From the NCBI RefSeq assembly GCF_000018545.1, contig NC_012587.1, positions 2,760,001 through 2,824,000 on the forward strand: a DNA stretch of 64,000 nt, read 5' to 3'. The translations under genes were made by a program, and so were the position numbers. Below, one piece after another: positions 1 through 9,031 of this stretch. The notes below the pieces were generated by a model. The model ran no database searches. It was given only the letters and a program-made list of their open reading frames with translations, and had not been told where the DNA came from. Source of the DNA: Sinorhizobium fredii NGR234 (GTDB lineage: Bacteria > Pseudomonadota > Alphaproteobacteria > Rhizobiales > Rhizobiaceae). Each line of letters begins with the position of its first letter. The first letter of the stretch is position 1.

Positions 1-679
1 TTCACTGGAAGCCTTCTTCTCCGTCACCGATGAGAGTGGGCAGGCGACGGAGGAATCCGAGCTTCTCTATGTCGATGCCAAGTTCGGCGATGCCGAGACG
101 CGGTTCTACCGCTTCCAGGATCCGGACGACAATTCGATCGATTATTTCAACGAGGACGGCAAGAGCATCCGCCAGTTCCTGTTGCGCAATCCGGTTCCAA
201 ACGGCCACTTCCGGTCCGGCTTCGGCATGCGCCGCCACCCGATCCTCGGGTTCTCGCGCATGCATACGGGCGTCGACTGGTCGGCGCCGCGCGGAACACC
301 GATCATCGCCGCCGGCAATGGCGTCGTCGATAAGGCCGGCTGGGACTCCGGCGGCTATGGCAACCAGACGCTGATCCGCCACGCCAACGGCTATGTCTCG
401 TCCTACAACCACCAGAGCGCCATCGCCAAGAACGTCAAGCCGGGCGCAAAGGTCGTGCAGGGCCAGGTAATCGGCTGGGTTGGCACCACCGGCCTGTCGA
501 CCGGCCCGCACCTCCATTACGAACTGATCGTCAACGGCAACAAGGTCGACCCCTTGCGCATCCGCCTGCCGGGCGGCAAGTCGCTGTCCGGCGACGTCCT
601 TGCCAAGTTCGAGATCGAGCGCGCGCGTATCGACGAACTCCTCGGCAAGGACGATCCGAGTGAGGTCGCAAGCCAATAA
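1..679 (+). CDS. M23 family metallopeptidase, C-terminal part (5' end outside window)
   Basis: Reading frame 2 is open from the window edge to the TAA at 677-679, so the gene starts upstream; about 225 residues are visible. This is the LytM/M23 zinc peptidase fold: the metal ligands appear as HTGVDW and the catalytic motif as GPHLHYE, with the usual glycine-rich strands between (SAPRGTPIIAAGNGVV). Family members cleave peptidoglycan cross-links or, if degenerate, activate amidases in the periplasm. Both zinc motifs look intact, so it is probably active. The N-terminus, with any signal peptide or membrane anchor, is not visible. A strong hairpin terminator follows the stop. Confidence 0.9.
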   Translation, partial: SLEAFFSVTDESGQATEESELLYVDAKFGDAETRFYRFQDPDDNSIDYFNEDGKSIRQFLLRNPVPNGHFRSGFGMRRHPILGFSRMHTGVDWSAPRGTPIIAAGNGVVDKAGWDSGGYGNQTLIRHANGYVSSYNHQSAIAKNVKPGAKVVQGQVIGWVGTTGLSTGPHLHYELIVNGNKVDPLRIRLPGGKSLSGDVLAKFEIERARIDELLGKDDPSEVASQ

Positions 680-703
680 AGTCCTTCGCAACGGACCAAA
701 GAG

Positions 704-730
704 AAAGGCTGCCGTCTGACGGCAGCCTTT
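704..730. terminator. Bidirectional hairpin terminator between M23 peptidase and clpB
   Basis: A perfect inverted repeat, 704-714 with 720-730 (aaaggctgccg / cggcagccttt), with a 5-nt loop and A-rich and T-rich flanks on its two sides. It lies between two convergent genes and can serve both. Confidence 0.8.
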
Positions 731-749
731 CTTACTTCGAGAAACAGGA

Positions 750-3356
750 CTACGCGGCTTCCTTTGCAGCCGGCGTGCCGCGCTTGAAATTCAGCCGGTC
801 GGAGCCGGCGATGATCTTGATCGCCGATCCGTCCGGGAACTCGCCCTGCAGCATTTTCTCCGCCAACGGGTCCTGGAGATATTTCTGGATCGCCCGCTTC
901 AAGGGCCGCGCGCCGTAGGCCGGGTCATACCCCTTGTCGGCGAGGAAGGCGCGGGCCTCGTCCTCGAGTTCCAGCGTGATCTTGCGCTCGCCGAGCAGCT
1001 TGCGCAGTCGTTCGAGCTGGATATCGACGATCGCGCCCATTTCCGAGCGGCGCAGCCGATGGAACAGGATGATCTCGTCGACCCGGTTCAGGAACTCCGG
1101 CCGGAAAGCGGCTCTGACCACCTCCATGACCTGGTCGCGGACAGCGTCGCTGTCCTCGTTCTCGCCGAGCCCGGTCAGGTATTCCGCACCGAGATTCGAC
1201 GTCATGATGATCATCGTGTTCTTGAAGTCGACGGTGCGGCCCTGGCCATCGGTCAGGCGTCCGTCGTCGAGCACCTGCAGCAGCACGTTGAAGACATCCG
1301 GATGCGCCTTTTCGATCTCGTCGAACAGCACGACCTGATAGGGTCGGCGGCGGACGGATTCGGTGAGCGCGCCGCCCTCCTCATAGCCGACATAGCCGGG
1401 CGGTGCGCCGATCAACCGGGCGACCGAGTGCTTCTCCATGTATTCCGACATGTCGACGCGCATCAGCGCCGTCTCGTCGTCGAAGAGGAAACGGGCAAGC
1501 GCCTTGGTAAGCTCCGTCTTGCCGACGCCCGTCGGGCCGAGAAAGATGAACGAGCCGATCGGCCGGTTCGGATCCTGAAGCCCGGCGCGGGCGCGGCGGA
1601 CGGCACGGGACACGGCCTGGACGGCGTCGCCCTGGCCGACGACCCATTTCGCCAGCTCATCCTCCATTCTCAGCAGCTTTTCGCGCTCGCCTTCGAGCAT
1701 CTTGTCGACCGGAATGCCGGTCCAGCGCGAGACGACATGGGCGATGTTGTCGGGTGTGACCACCTCCTGCACCATGGCATTGGCGCTCGATCCATCCTGG
1801 CTCTCCGCCTCGGCAAGCTCCTTCTCGAGCGTCGGGATGACGCCATAGGTCAGCTCGCCCGCCCGCTGGAATTCACCCTTGCGCTGGACGATCTGAAGCT
1901 CGTTGCGGGCCTCGTCGAGCTGCTTCTTGAGGTCGGCAGCTCGCCCAAGCTTCTGCTTCTCCGCCTGCCAGCGGGCCGTCAGCGCCGCCGCTTGCTCCTC
2001 GAGCGCCGCAAGGTCGAGCTCCAGCTTCTCCAGGCGGTCCTTCGAGGAGGCATCGGTTTCCTTCTTCAAGGCCTCGCGCTCGATCTTCAGCTGGATGACG
2101 CGCCTGTCGAGCTCGTCGAGCTCCTCCGGTTTGGAATCGACCTGCATCCTGAGCCGCGATGCCGCTTCGTCCATGAGGTCGATCGCCTTGTCGGGCAGGA
2201 AACGGTCGGTGATGTAACGGTTGGATAGGGTCGCGGCGGCGACCAGAGCCGAATCGGAGATCCGTACCTTGTGATGCTGTTCGTATTTTTCCTTGAGACC
2301 GCGCAGGATGGAGATCGTGTCCTCGACCGTCGGCTCCTCGACCATCACCGGCTGGAACCGGCGGGCCAGCGCCGCATCCTTCTCGACATGCTTGCGGTAT
2401 TCGTCGAGCGTCGTCGCGCCGACGCAGTGCAATTCGCCGCGCGCCAGCGCAGGCTTCAGGAGATTCGAGGCGTCCATCGCCCCATCCGCCTTGCCGGCGC
2501 CGACCAGCGTATGCATCTCGTCGATGAAGAGGATGATCTCGCCCTCCCCGGCGCGCACCTCGTTGAGCACCGCCTTCAGCCGCTCTTCGAACTCGCCGCG
2601 GTATTTCGCGCCGGCAATCAGCGCGCCCATGTCCAGCGCCATCAGGCGCTTGTCCTTGAGGCTCTCCGGCACGTCGCCATTGACGATCCTCAGCGCCAGC
2701 CCTTCGGCGATCGCCGTCTTGCCGACGCCCGGTTCGCCGATCAGCACCGGATTGTTCTTGGTGCGGCGCGACAGCACCTGGATCGTGCGGCGGATTTCGT
2801 CATCGCGGCCGATCACCGGATCGAGCTTGCCGTCCCGCGCTTCCTCGGTGAGGTCGCGCGCATATTTCTTCAAAGAATCGAAGCCCTGCTCGGCATTGGC
2901 GCTGTCGGCGGTCCGGCCCTTGCGGATCTCGTTGATGACCTGGTTGAGTTTCGTCGGCGTGATGCCCGCCTTCGCGAGAATCGTCGCCGTCGCGGCCGAG
3001 CTCTCGATCGCCAGCGCCAGAAGCAGCCGCTCGACGGTCACGAAGCTGTCGCCGGCCTTCTTGGCCGCCTCTTCCGCCGCGGTGAAGACCTTGGCAAGCG
3101 GTTGCGACAGATAGACGGAACCGCTGCCGCCCGTCACCTTCGGAAGCTTCGCCAACGCCGCGGCCGTGCCGGCACGTGCCTCGCGCGCATCACCGCCGGC
3201 GCGCTCGATGAGCGAAGCCGCCATGCCTTGGTCGTCGTCTAGCAAGACCTTCAGCACGTGCTCCGGCGTGAATTGCTGGTGCCCTTCGGCCAACGCATGG
3301 GTCTGCGCGGATTGAAGGAAGCCGCGGACGCGCTCGGAATATTTCTCGATATTCAT
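750..3356 (-). CDS. clpB: ATP-dependent chaperone ClpB
   Basis: 868 residues, the normal ClpB length. ClpB is a hexameric Hsp100 disaggregase that works with DnaK/DnaJ/GrpE to pull proteins out of aggregates. Domains in order: N-terminal Clp repeat domain (about 1-145), first AAA+ module with Walker A GEPGVGKT near residue 205, a long middle coiled coil (about 410-530, rich in Glu, Lys and Leu) that separates ClpB from ClpA and ClpC, and a second AAA+ module with GPTGVGKT. The frame is open 13 codons further upstream, but the ATG at 3356 begins the conserved [10 protein letters not shown] and has GGAGG just before it. No clear heat-shock promoter could be assigned in the upstream gap. Confidence 0.97.
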   Translation of the reverse strand: MNIEKYSERVRGFLQSAQTHALAEGHQQFTPEHVLKVLLDDDQGMAASLIERAGGDAREARAGTAAALAKLPKVTGGSGSVYLSQPLAKVFTAAEEAAKKAGDSFVTVERLLLALAIESSAATATILAKAGITPTKLNQVINEIRKGRTADSANAEQGFDSLKKYARDLTEEARDGKLDPVIGRDDEIRRTIQVLSRRTKNNPVLIGEPGVGKTAIAEGLALRIVNGDVPESLKDKRLMALDMGALIAGAKYRGEFEERLKAVLNEVRAGEGEIILFIDEMHTLVGAGKADGAMDASNLLKPALARGELHCVGATTLDEYRKHVEKDAALARRFQPVMVEEPTVEDTISILRGLKEKYEQHHKVRISDSALVAAATLSNRYITDRFLPDKAIDLMDEAASRLRMQVDSKPEELDELDRRVIQLKIEREALKKETDASSKDRLEKLELDLAALEEQAAALTARWQAEKQKLGRAADLKKQLDEARNELQIVQRKGEFQRAGELTYGVIPTLEKELAEAESQDGSSANAMVQEVVTPDNIAHVVSRWTGIPVDKMLEGEREKLLRMEDELAKWVVGQGDAVQAVSRAVRRARAGLQDPNRPIGSFIFLGPTGVGKTELTKALARFLFDDETALMRVDMSEYMEKHSVARLIGAPPGYVGYEEGGALTESVRRRPYQVVLFDEIEKAHPDVFNVLLQVLDDGRLTDGQGRTVDFKNTMIIMTSNLGAEYLTGLGENEDSDAVRDQVMEVVRAAFRPEFLNRVDEIILFHRLRRSEMGAIVDIQLERLRKLLGERKITLELEDEARAFLADKGYDPAYGARPLKRAIQKYLQDPLAEKMLQGEFPDGSAIKIIAGSDRLNFKRGTPAAKEAA

Positions 3357-3589
3357 TCTTACCTCCATGGCCCGGCTAGCCCATCGTTGTGGCACTGGCC
3401 GGCGTTTCAGGATCAGGCTCCCGCATTCGGCAAGCCTGTGACTGATCTCCCGTGGCGAGGGATCAGGTCTTCGAAGCGAATATGGGGCGATATTTTCGGA
3501 AATTAAAGGGCGTCGGAAGGTGGCGTTCGGCGAAATCCCTTCTCACCGAACCGCGCCGCTGCGCACGTTTGGGCGACATTGAAAAGCGC

Positions 3590-3615
3590 GAAGCCCGGCC
3601 GTGGGGCCGGGCTTC
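3590..3615 (-). terminator. Terminator after the DUF4167 gene
   Basis: An 11-bp perfect stem (3590-3600 with 3605-3615) and a 4-nt loop, followed on the minus strand by a short T-run (gcgctttt). It lies 30 nt past the stop of the DUF4167 gene. Confidence 0.7.
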
Positions 3616-3644
3616 GAAAAGAAGAAAATCGGAAAGCCTGCTGT

Positions 3645-4283
3645 TTATTCCGATGCCGCCAGGGCGGCAGCGTCGCCGGCCGGTTGCCCTTCCGCGGCAG
3701 GCTCGTCCGAGGCATTGCGGCGCGGCTGGCGGCGCGGCCGGGAGGCGCTGCGGCGCCGGGATGCCGAGCGGCCGGAAGCCGCAGACGTTTCCTCGTCCAT
3801 GGCGACTTCGGCGGGCATGCCTTCGATCACCGGCTGCGGGCCGGAGCCGTCGATAACCGGTTGCGGCTCGCCGGCTGTCGGCGCCGCCGCAGGCTGAGCC
3901 GCCGCCGGAGCCGGTTCGGCATAGACCTGGTCGAGATCATCCTGATCGCGGTCGATATCGCGATCCTGGTAGTCCTGGCGCTCTTCGCGCTGGAAGCGGT
4001 CCTGCATCTGGGCCTGTGCCGCCGCAATGATGCGGTTGTAGTGCTCGGCATGCTGCAGGTAGTTTTCCGCGATCACACGATCGCCGGAGCTCTGGGCATC
4101 GCGTGCAAGCGCTGAATATTTCTCGGCGATATGCTGGGCGGTACCGCGAATCTTCACGTCCGGACCGGAGCTGTCGTAGGTCCGCGTCAAGGGATTGGAT
4201 CCCTTGCGGTTGTTATTGTTGTTATTGTTTCCGTTGTTGTTATTCCGCCCACGGCCGCGCTTGTTCTGCTGTCCTGGCCTCAT
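3645..4283 (-). CDS. DUF4167 domain-containing protein
   Basis: 212 residues. It opens with MRPGQQNKRGRGRNNNN and a run dominated by asparagine (about residues 14-28), then the conserved DUF4167 block containing NPLTRTYDSSGPDVKIRG and AEKYSALARDAQSSGDRV, predicted helical. The rest is a low-complexity tail of Ala/Pro/Glu stretches and a basic Arg/Ser patch near residues 170-195. DUF4167 is widespread in Alphaproteobacteria and has no established function; the basic, disordered termini suggest nucleic-acid binding, which is inference. It is transcribed alone, with its own terminator. Confidence 0.88.
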   Translation of the reverse strand: MRPGQQNKRGRGRNNNNGNNNNNNNRKGSNPLTRTYDSSGPDVKIRGTAQHIAEKYSALARDAQSSGDRVIAENYLQHAEHYNRIIAAAQAQMQDRFQREERQDYQDRDIDRDQDDLDQVYAEPAPAAAQPAAAPTAGEPQPVIDGSGPQPVIEGMPAEVAMDEETSAASGRSASRRRSASRPRRQPRRNASDEPAAEGQPAGDAAALAASE

Positions 4284-4599
4284 AGTCCATTCACCTGAAT
4301 TTTCTTGCTAATGATGATCATATGGTTCCGTATCCCGGCCGGATTGTCCGCGCCCGAGAAAACACGCGCCACGGCAGACCGCCTGTTCGCGATCCCGGCG
4401 CCGGCTGACGTCAAATTAACAGGTACCCGCACAAGGCACTGTCGAACCCTAGCAACTCTTTCTTGAGAGCAATCCCCGTGGCCAGGTCATACTGGAACGA
4501 ATCCCGGTCCATGACCTTCTGCCCAGTGCGTGGCCAGAAACTAGCCCGCTTCCTTGGGGATTCCAAGCCCTTTTCTTCGCTCGTCCAGAAAAGAGGGCG
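4284..4599. other. 316-nt intergenic region with a candidate structured RNA
   Basis: This gap lies downstream of prmC and upstream of the DUF4167 gene, both on the minus strand. No coding frame with a plausible start is seen. It contains the nested inverted repeats listed separately (4462-4567), and a second stem-loop around 4567-4599 (ttttct / agaaaa core) directly after the prmC stop that may be its terminator. Confidence 0.5.
4462..4567. ncRNA. Candidate structured RNA (long imperfect hairpin), strand unresolved
   Basis: Four consecutive segments have complements in mirrored order: 4462-4465 with 4564-4567 (cttg/caag), 4471-4477 with 4556-4562 (aatcccc/ggggatt), 4479-4484 with 4531-4536 (tggcca/tggcca) and 4485-4490 with 4511-4516 (ggtcat/atgacc). 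This forms one nested rod of about 105 nt with internal bulges on one side and no coding potential. No RNA family could be assigned. It could be an independent small RNA or part of the prmC 3' UTR. Confidence 0.35.
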
Positions 4600-5496
4600 C
4601 TAGTGCAGCATTTTTTCAACGGTCGTGCTGCCTTTGACGTCCTGCTCGAATATCAGGACCCGGTCGTTGCCGCCGAGATCCATGGCGCTCTCAAGCAGGC
4701 GGAAGCCCTGCGCTTGAAACAGCGCGGTCACTGCGTGCTTTTGGTCGAAACCGATTTCCAAGCCTACTACACCGTCCGTCTCAAGATGGCGGCCGGCGTG
4801 TTGTGCGATGGCACGGTAAACATCAAGCCCGTCATTTCCGCCATCCAGGGCGGCAGCCGGATCATGATATCTTACCTCCGGCTCAAGCTCACCGACGACA
4901 CTGGACCGGATATAAGGCGGATTTGAGACGATGATGTCGAACCGCCCTTCCACCGTTTCGAACCAGTCGCTTCGAAGGGTCTGGAATCGATCGGCGAGCC
5001 CGTTCCTTTTCGCGTTTTCGCGTGCCGTCGCCAAAGCGTCTTCGGATATATCGGTGCCGAAGCCTCGCGCTTCAAGGGCTGCGGCAAGAAGAGCGAGGCA
5101 AATCGCCCCGGTGCCTGTGCCCATGTCGATGAGCCGGCAGCATCCTTTCCGGGCGGCAATCCGCCGCACATAAGGTATCAGGCAATCGACGAGCGTTTCG
5201 GTGTCCGGCCGCGGTTCCAGCGTCTCCTTCGAAAGCCTGAAAGTCAGTCCATGGAACTCCCGCTCGCCGAGGATGCGATAGACCGGCTCGCGGGCCGCGC
5301 GGCGCTCAATCGCGGCACGGATACGTGCTGCATCTTGCGGGCTGACCGGTTCCCCTCCCCTCGCCATCAGGCCGGCGAGCGAGAGGCCGAGGAGACCGGA
5401 GATCAGGTGCCGGGCGTCGATCGCCGCTCCTTCGATGCCGGCTTCCTTCAATCGATCGCGGCTCTCGGCAAGCAGGCTATCCAGTGTCTCGGGCAT
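4600..5496 (-). CDS. prmC: Peptide chain release factor N(5)-glutamine methyltransferase PrmC
   Basis: 298 residues. PrmC (HemK) transfers a methyl group from S-adenosylmethionine to the glutamine of the GGQ motif in release factors RF1 and RF2, which speeds peptide release. The sequence has a helical N-terminal release-factor-binding domain, SAM motif I (DMGTGTGAICLAL) and the diagnostic NPPY motif (IVSNPPYIR). The ATG at 5496 (MPETLDSLL) is chosen over an upstream in-frame extension because it fits the family N-terminus and lies 7 nt past the prfA stop. Its substrate gene, prfA, is directly upstream, so the two are translationally close. Confidence 0.95.
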   Translation of the reverse strand: MPETLDSLLAESRDRLKEAGIEGAAIDARHLISGLLGLSLAGLMARGGEPVSPQDAARIRAAIERRAAREPVYRILGEREFHGLTFRLSKETLEPRPDTETLVDCLIPYVRRIAARKGCCRLIDMGTGTGAICLALLAAALEARGFGTDISEDALATARENAKRNGLADRFQTLRSDWFETVEGRFDIIVSNPPYIRSSVVGELEPEVRYHDPAAALDGGNDGLDVYRAIAQHAGRHLETDGVVGLEIGFDQKHAVTALFQAQGFRLLESAMDLGGNDRVLIFEQDVKGSTTVEKMLH

Positions 5497-5503
5497 CGCC
5501 GGC

Positions 5504-6586
5504 TCAATTCTGGCGCTCGCCGAGCAGGGCGAGCTGGCTTGCCTGGTGGTCCGCAAGCAATGCGTCAACGACCTCGTCGATCTCGCCCTCCATCATCCGG
5601 TCGAGCTTGTAGAGCGTCAGGTTGATGCGGTGGTCGGTCAGGCGGCCCTGCGGGAAATTGTAGGTGCGGATGCGCTCCGAGCGGTCACCGGACCCCACCT
5701 GGCTCTTGCGGTCGGCGGACCGCTCGCTGTCGGCGCGCTGACGCTCCATGTCGAACAGCCGCGAGCGCAGCACCTGCATGGCCTTGGCGCGGTTCTGGTG
5801 CTGCGACTTCTCCGAGCTCGTGACGACGATGCCGGTCGGCAGATGGGTGATGCGCACCGCCGAGTCCGTGGTGTTGACGTGCTGACCGCCCGCTCCCGAA
5901 GAACGCATCGTGTCGATGCGGATATCCTCGGCCCGGATCTCGATGTCGATCTCCTCGGCCTCCGGCAGGACGGCGACGGTCGCCGCCGAGGTGTGGATGC
6001 GGCCGCTCGCTTCCGTCTCCGGCACGCGCTGCACCCGATGAACGCCGGACTCGAACTTCAGCCGCGAGAACACGCCGCGCCCGGAAACCGTCGCGATGAT
6101 TTCCTTGTAGCCGCCGGCTTCCCCCTCGCTCGCCGAGAGCACCTCGACGCGCCAGCCCTTGGCTGCTGCGTAGCGCTCATACATGCGGAATAGGTCGCCG
6201 GCGAAGAGCGCCGCTTCCGAGCCGCCGGTGCCGGCGCGGATTTCGAGGATCGCGCTCTTTTCGTCGGCGGCGTCCTTCGGCAGGAGCAGGATCTGGATCT
6301 CCTCCTCGAGCGCCTCGATCCGCTCCTCCACCTCGGGCCTTTCCATCTCCGCGAGGTCGCGCATCTCCTTGTCGGTGGCCCGGTCGGAGAGCAACACTTC
6401 GATGTCGGCAAGCTCGGCGGTCGCCTTCTCGTAGGCACGGATTTTCGTCACCACCGGCTGCAGCTCGGAATATTCGGAGGCGAGCTTGACATAGACATCG
6501 GCCGAGGGACCTGCGGACATCCGCGCCTCGATCTCTGCGAACCGCCGTTCGAGCTCGCGCATCTTTTCAACGGGAAGCTTTGCCAA
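5504..6586 (-). CDS. prfA: Peptide chain release factor 1
   Basis: 360 residues. RF1 reads UAA and UAG in the ribosomal A site and triggers hydrolysis of peptidyl-tRNA. The GGQ motif is in [16 protein letters not shown] and the tripeptide anticodon appears as PET within [17 protein letters not shown], where other RF1s often have PAT. The start is a TTG at 6586, with the Shine-Dalgarno-like GAGGTGAGAG just before it; no ATG fits the family N-terminus ([15 protein letters not shown]). It sits between ptsP and prmC in a same-strand block. Confidence 0.96.
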   Translation of the reverse strand: MAKLPVEKMRELERRFAEIEARMSAGPSADVYVKLASEYSELQPVVTKIRAYEKATAELADIEVLLSDRATDKEMRDLAEMERPEVEERIEALEEEIQILLLPKDAADEKSAILEIRAGTGGSEAALFAGDLFRMYERYAAAKGWRVEVLSASEGEAGGYKEIIATVSGRGVFSRLKFESGVHRVQRVPETEASGRIHTSAATVAVLPEAEEIDIEIRAEDIRIDTMRSSGAGGQHVNTTDSAVRITHLPTGIVVTSSEKSQHQNRAKAMQVLRSRLFDMERQRADSERSADRKSQVGSGDRSERIRTYNFPQGRLTDHRINLTLYKLDRMMEGEIDEVVDALLADHQASQLALLGERQN

Positions 6587-6671
6587 CTCTCACCTCAAAC
6601 ACATGTCGCTCCGAACGCCTCCGCCCCGTCCGGAACTGGGCCGAACGAGGACAAAGACCCTCTCAATCAAT

Positions 6672-8939
6672 CTATAACGGTATGCCGTTGGCCGCAGCGA
6701 AATCGACCAGAAGCTGGCGGACCGGCGTCTCGGATCTCACGTCGTCCAGGGCGGCGTTCAGGACTTCGGCCAGCTTGCCCGCATCGAGCGCAAGCAGCAT
6801 GGCCTTGACCGGGCCGACGGCGGTCGGCGCCATGGACACCGAGCGGAAGCCGAGCCCGAGCAGCGCCATCGCCGAAAGCGGCTTGCTCGCCATCTCGCCG
6901 CAGAGCGTCACCGGCGTATCGTTGCGTTCGCCGGCGCGCACGATGTCACGCAGGATCCTCAGGAACGGGCGACCGAGAGTGTCGAACCGGTCGGAAACGC
7001 GCGCATTGCCGCGATCGACGGCCATGGCGAACTGGAACAGATCGTTCGAGCCGACCGAAACGAAATCCACCTCGGCCATCAGCTCGTCGAGCTGCCAGAG
7101 CAGGGCCGGCACCTCGAGCATCGCCCCGAACTGCAGCTTGCGCGGCAATTGCTCGCCGATCTTCGACTGCCGCTCGATCTCCTTCTGCAGGAGTTCACGC
7201 GCGACCTTTAGCTCCGTCACCTCCGTCACCATCGGCAGCATCAGCTTGAACTCGGCGCCGGCCGCCGCGCGCAGCATCGCCCGGAACTGGGTGCGCAAGA
7301 GACCCGGCCGGTCGAGCGAAAGCCGGATGGCACGCCAGCCGAGCGCCGGATTTTCCTCTTCCGCGGCACGGAAATAGGGAACCACCTTGTCGCCGCCGAT
7401 ATCGAGCGTGCGGAAGGTCACCGGCTTACCGCCCGTCTGCTTCAGGACGTTGCGGTAGAAGGCTTCCTGTTCTTCCGCCTTCGGCATCGTCGAGGCGATC
7501 ATGAACTGCAGTTCGGTGCGGAACAGCCCGATGCCTTCGGCGCCCGCTTCGTTCAAATGCGGCAGGTCGACCAGGAGTCCGGCATTCATCTGCAGCGTGA
7601 TGCGCTTGCCGTCCTTCGTGAGCGGCTCGACGTCCTTGAGGGCCCGGAACTGCGCTTGGCGGCGAGCGCGGAAGCGCACCTTTTCCTCGTAGGAGCGCTG
7701 CAGGTCGGCGACCGGCCGCATATGCACCTTCGCGTCGTCGCCGTCGACGATGATCGCATCGCGGTTTTCCGCAAGCGCCACGGCGCCGGCCGCCTGCCCG
7801 ACGACCGGAATGCCCATGGCGCGTGCAACGATCACCACGTGGCTGGTGACGGCGCCTTCCTCCAACACCAGGCCGCGGACGTTCTCGCGCGGATAATCGA
7901 GCAGTTCGGCCGCACCCATGGCGCGCGCCACGATGATCGCGTCGCTCGGGAAGTCGGCTGCAGAGAGCTTGGCGCCGTAGCCGGAGAGCTGGCGCAAGAG
8001 CCGATTGGCGAGGTCGTCAAAATCGTGCATCCGCTCGCGCAGATAGGGATCCGTCAGGCGGATCATCCGCGCCTTAGTTTCGCTCTGCACCCGCTCGACC
8101 GCCGCCTCCGCCGTCAGACCGTTGCGGATCGCTTCCTCGAGCTTTCTCACCCAGCCCCGGTCATGCGCGAACATGCGGTAGGTCTCGAGCACGGCGCGGT
8201 GCTCGCCCTCCATCGACACGTCGCGCCGGGACAGCATGTCGTCGATCGAGATGCGCAGCGACCCGAGCGCCTCGGCGAGACGCTGAAGCTCGTGCTCCGT
8301 GTCCTCGTTGAGCAGGTTGGTGACGACGATCCTCGGCTCGTGCAGCACCACATAGCCAAGGCCGATGCCTTCGCCATAGCTGTTGCCCTCGATCGAGACG
8401 GGGCGCGAAAGGTCCAGTTCGAGGCCCGGCTTGGTGATCTTCTTGAGCTCGCCGGTCGCAACCATCTCGGCCAGCACCATGGCGGTCGTCTCGAGCGCCT
8501 CGACCTCGTCCTCGCGATAGTTGCGCATCGCCTTGTTTTGCACGACGAGAACGCCGAGCGCGCGCCCGGTGCGCAGGATCGGCACGCCGAGGAACGAGTG
8601 GTAGATTTCTTCGCCGGTCTCCGGAAGATAGGTGAAGGCGGGATGCGCCTGCGCGTCGGAGAGATTGAGAGGGCGCGCCGAAGCGGCGATGGTGCCGACG
8701 AGGCCCTGGCCCATCTTCAGTTGTGCCAGGTGTACGGCGGTCTTGTTCAGACCTTTGGTCGCGTAAAGCTCGAGCACCCCGTCGGAGCGCAGCACGTAGA
8801 CCGAGCACACTTCCGCGACCATGTTCTGCGCGATCTGGCGCACGATCCGGTCAAGGCGCTCCTGCGGCTCGAGCGGTTCCGCCATGAGCTCGCGTAACCG
8901 CTTGAGGAGAACGCGCGGACCCGCGGAAAGGTCTCTCAT
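6672..8939 (-). CDS. ptsP: Phosphoenolpyruvate-protein phosphotransferase PtsP (enzyme I-Ntr)
   Basis: 755 residues. This enzyme I paralogue of the nitrogen PTS takes phosphate from phosphoenolpyruvate and passes it to NPr, then EIIA-Ntr; the pathway regulates potassium, nitrogen and carbon metabolism and not sugar import. The N-terminal GAF domain (about 1-165), a likely glutamine sensor, distinguishes it from the sugar-PTS enzyme I. The phosphohistidine lies in GAVTSHVVIVARAMGIP, and the C-terminal PEP-binding barrel carries GIGLFRTELQFM, VTFRTLDIGGDK and LCGEMAS. The order lysC-ptsP-prfA-prmC is common in Rhizobiales. Confidence 0.95.
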   Translation of the reverse strand: MRDLSAGPRVLLKRLRELMAEPLEPQERLDRIVRQIAQNMVAEVCSVYVLRSDGVLELYATKGLNKTAVHLAQLKMGQGLVGTIAASARPLNLSDAQAHPAFTYLPETGEEIYHSFLGVPILRTGRALGVLVVQNKAMRNYREDEVEALETTAMVLAEMVATGELKKITKPGLELDLSRPVSIEGNSYGEGIGLGYVVLHEPRIVVTNLLNEDTEHELQRLAEALGSLRISIDDMLSRRDVSMEGEHRAVLETYRMFAHDRGWVRKLEEAIRNGLTAEAAVERVQSETKARMIRLTDPYLRERMHDFDDLANRLLRQLSGYGAKLSAADFPSDAIIVARAMGAAELLDYPRENVRGLVLEEGAVTSHVVIVARAMGIPVVGQAAGAVALAENRDAIIVDGDDAKVHMRPVADLQRSYEEKVRFRARRQAQFRALKDVEPLTKDGKRITLQMNAGLLVDLPHLNEAGAEGIGLFRTELQFMIASTMPKAEEQEAFYRNVLKQTGGKPVTFRTLDIGGDKVVPYFRAAEEENPALGWRAIRLSLDRPGLLRTQFRAMLRAAAGAEFKLMLPMVTEVTELKVARELLQKEIERQSKIGEQLPRKLQFGAMLEVPALLWQLDELMAEVDFVSVGSNDLFQFAMAVDRGNARVSDRFDTLGRPFLRILRDIVRAGERNDTPVTLCGEMASKPLSAMALLGLGFRSVSMAPTAVGPVKAMLLALDAGKLAEVLNAALDDVRSETPVRQLLVDFAAANGIPL

Positions 8940-9031
8940 CGCGTAGGGTCTCCCGAATAAGAATAAACGACGGCACGTGACGGGAAGCGCGGCCTTTGCC
9001 GACCGCGAATCCCCAATCGAATGCCTGCTGT

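Noticed and set aside
1059..2228. 389-codon plus-strand frame opposite clpB
   Set aside because: Shadow of ClpB codons; no ribosome site and composition unlike a real protein.
7557..8897. 446-codon plus-strand frame opposite ptsP
   Set aside because: Antisense shadow of PtsP, with Arg/His/Ala/Asp-rich low-complexity composition.
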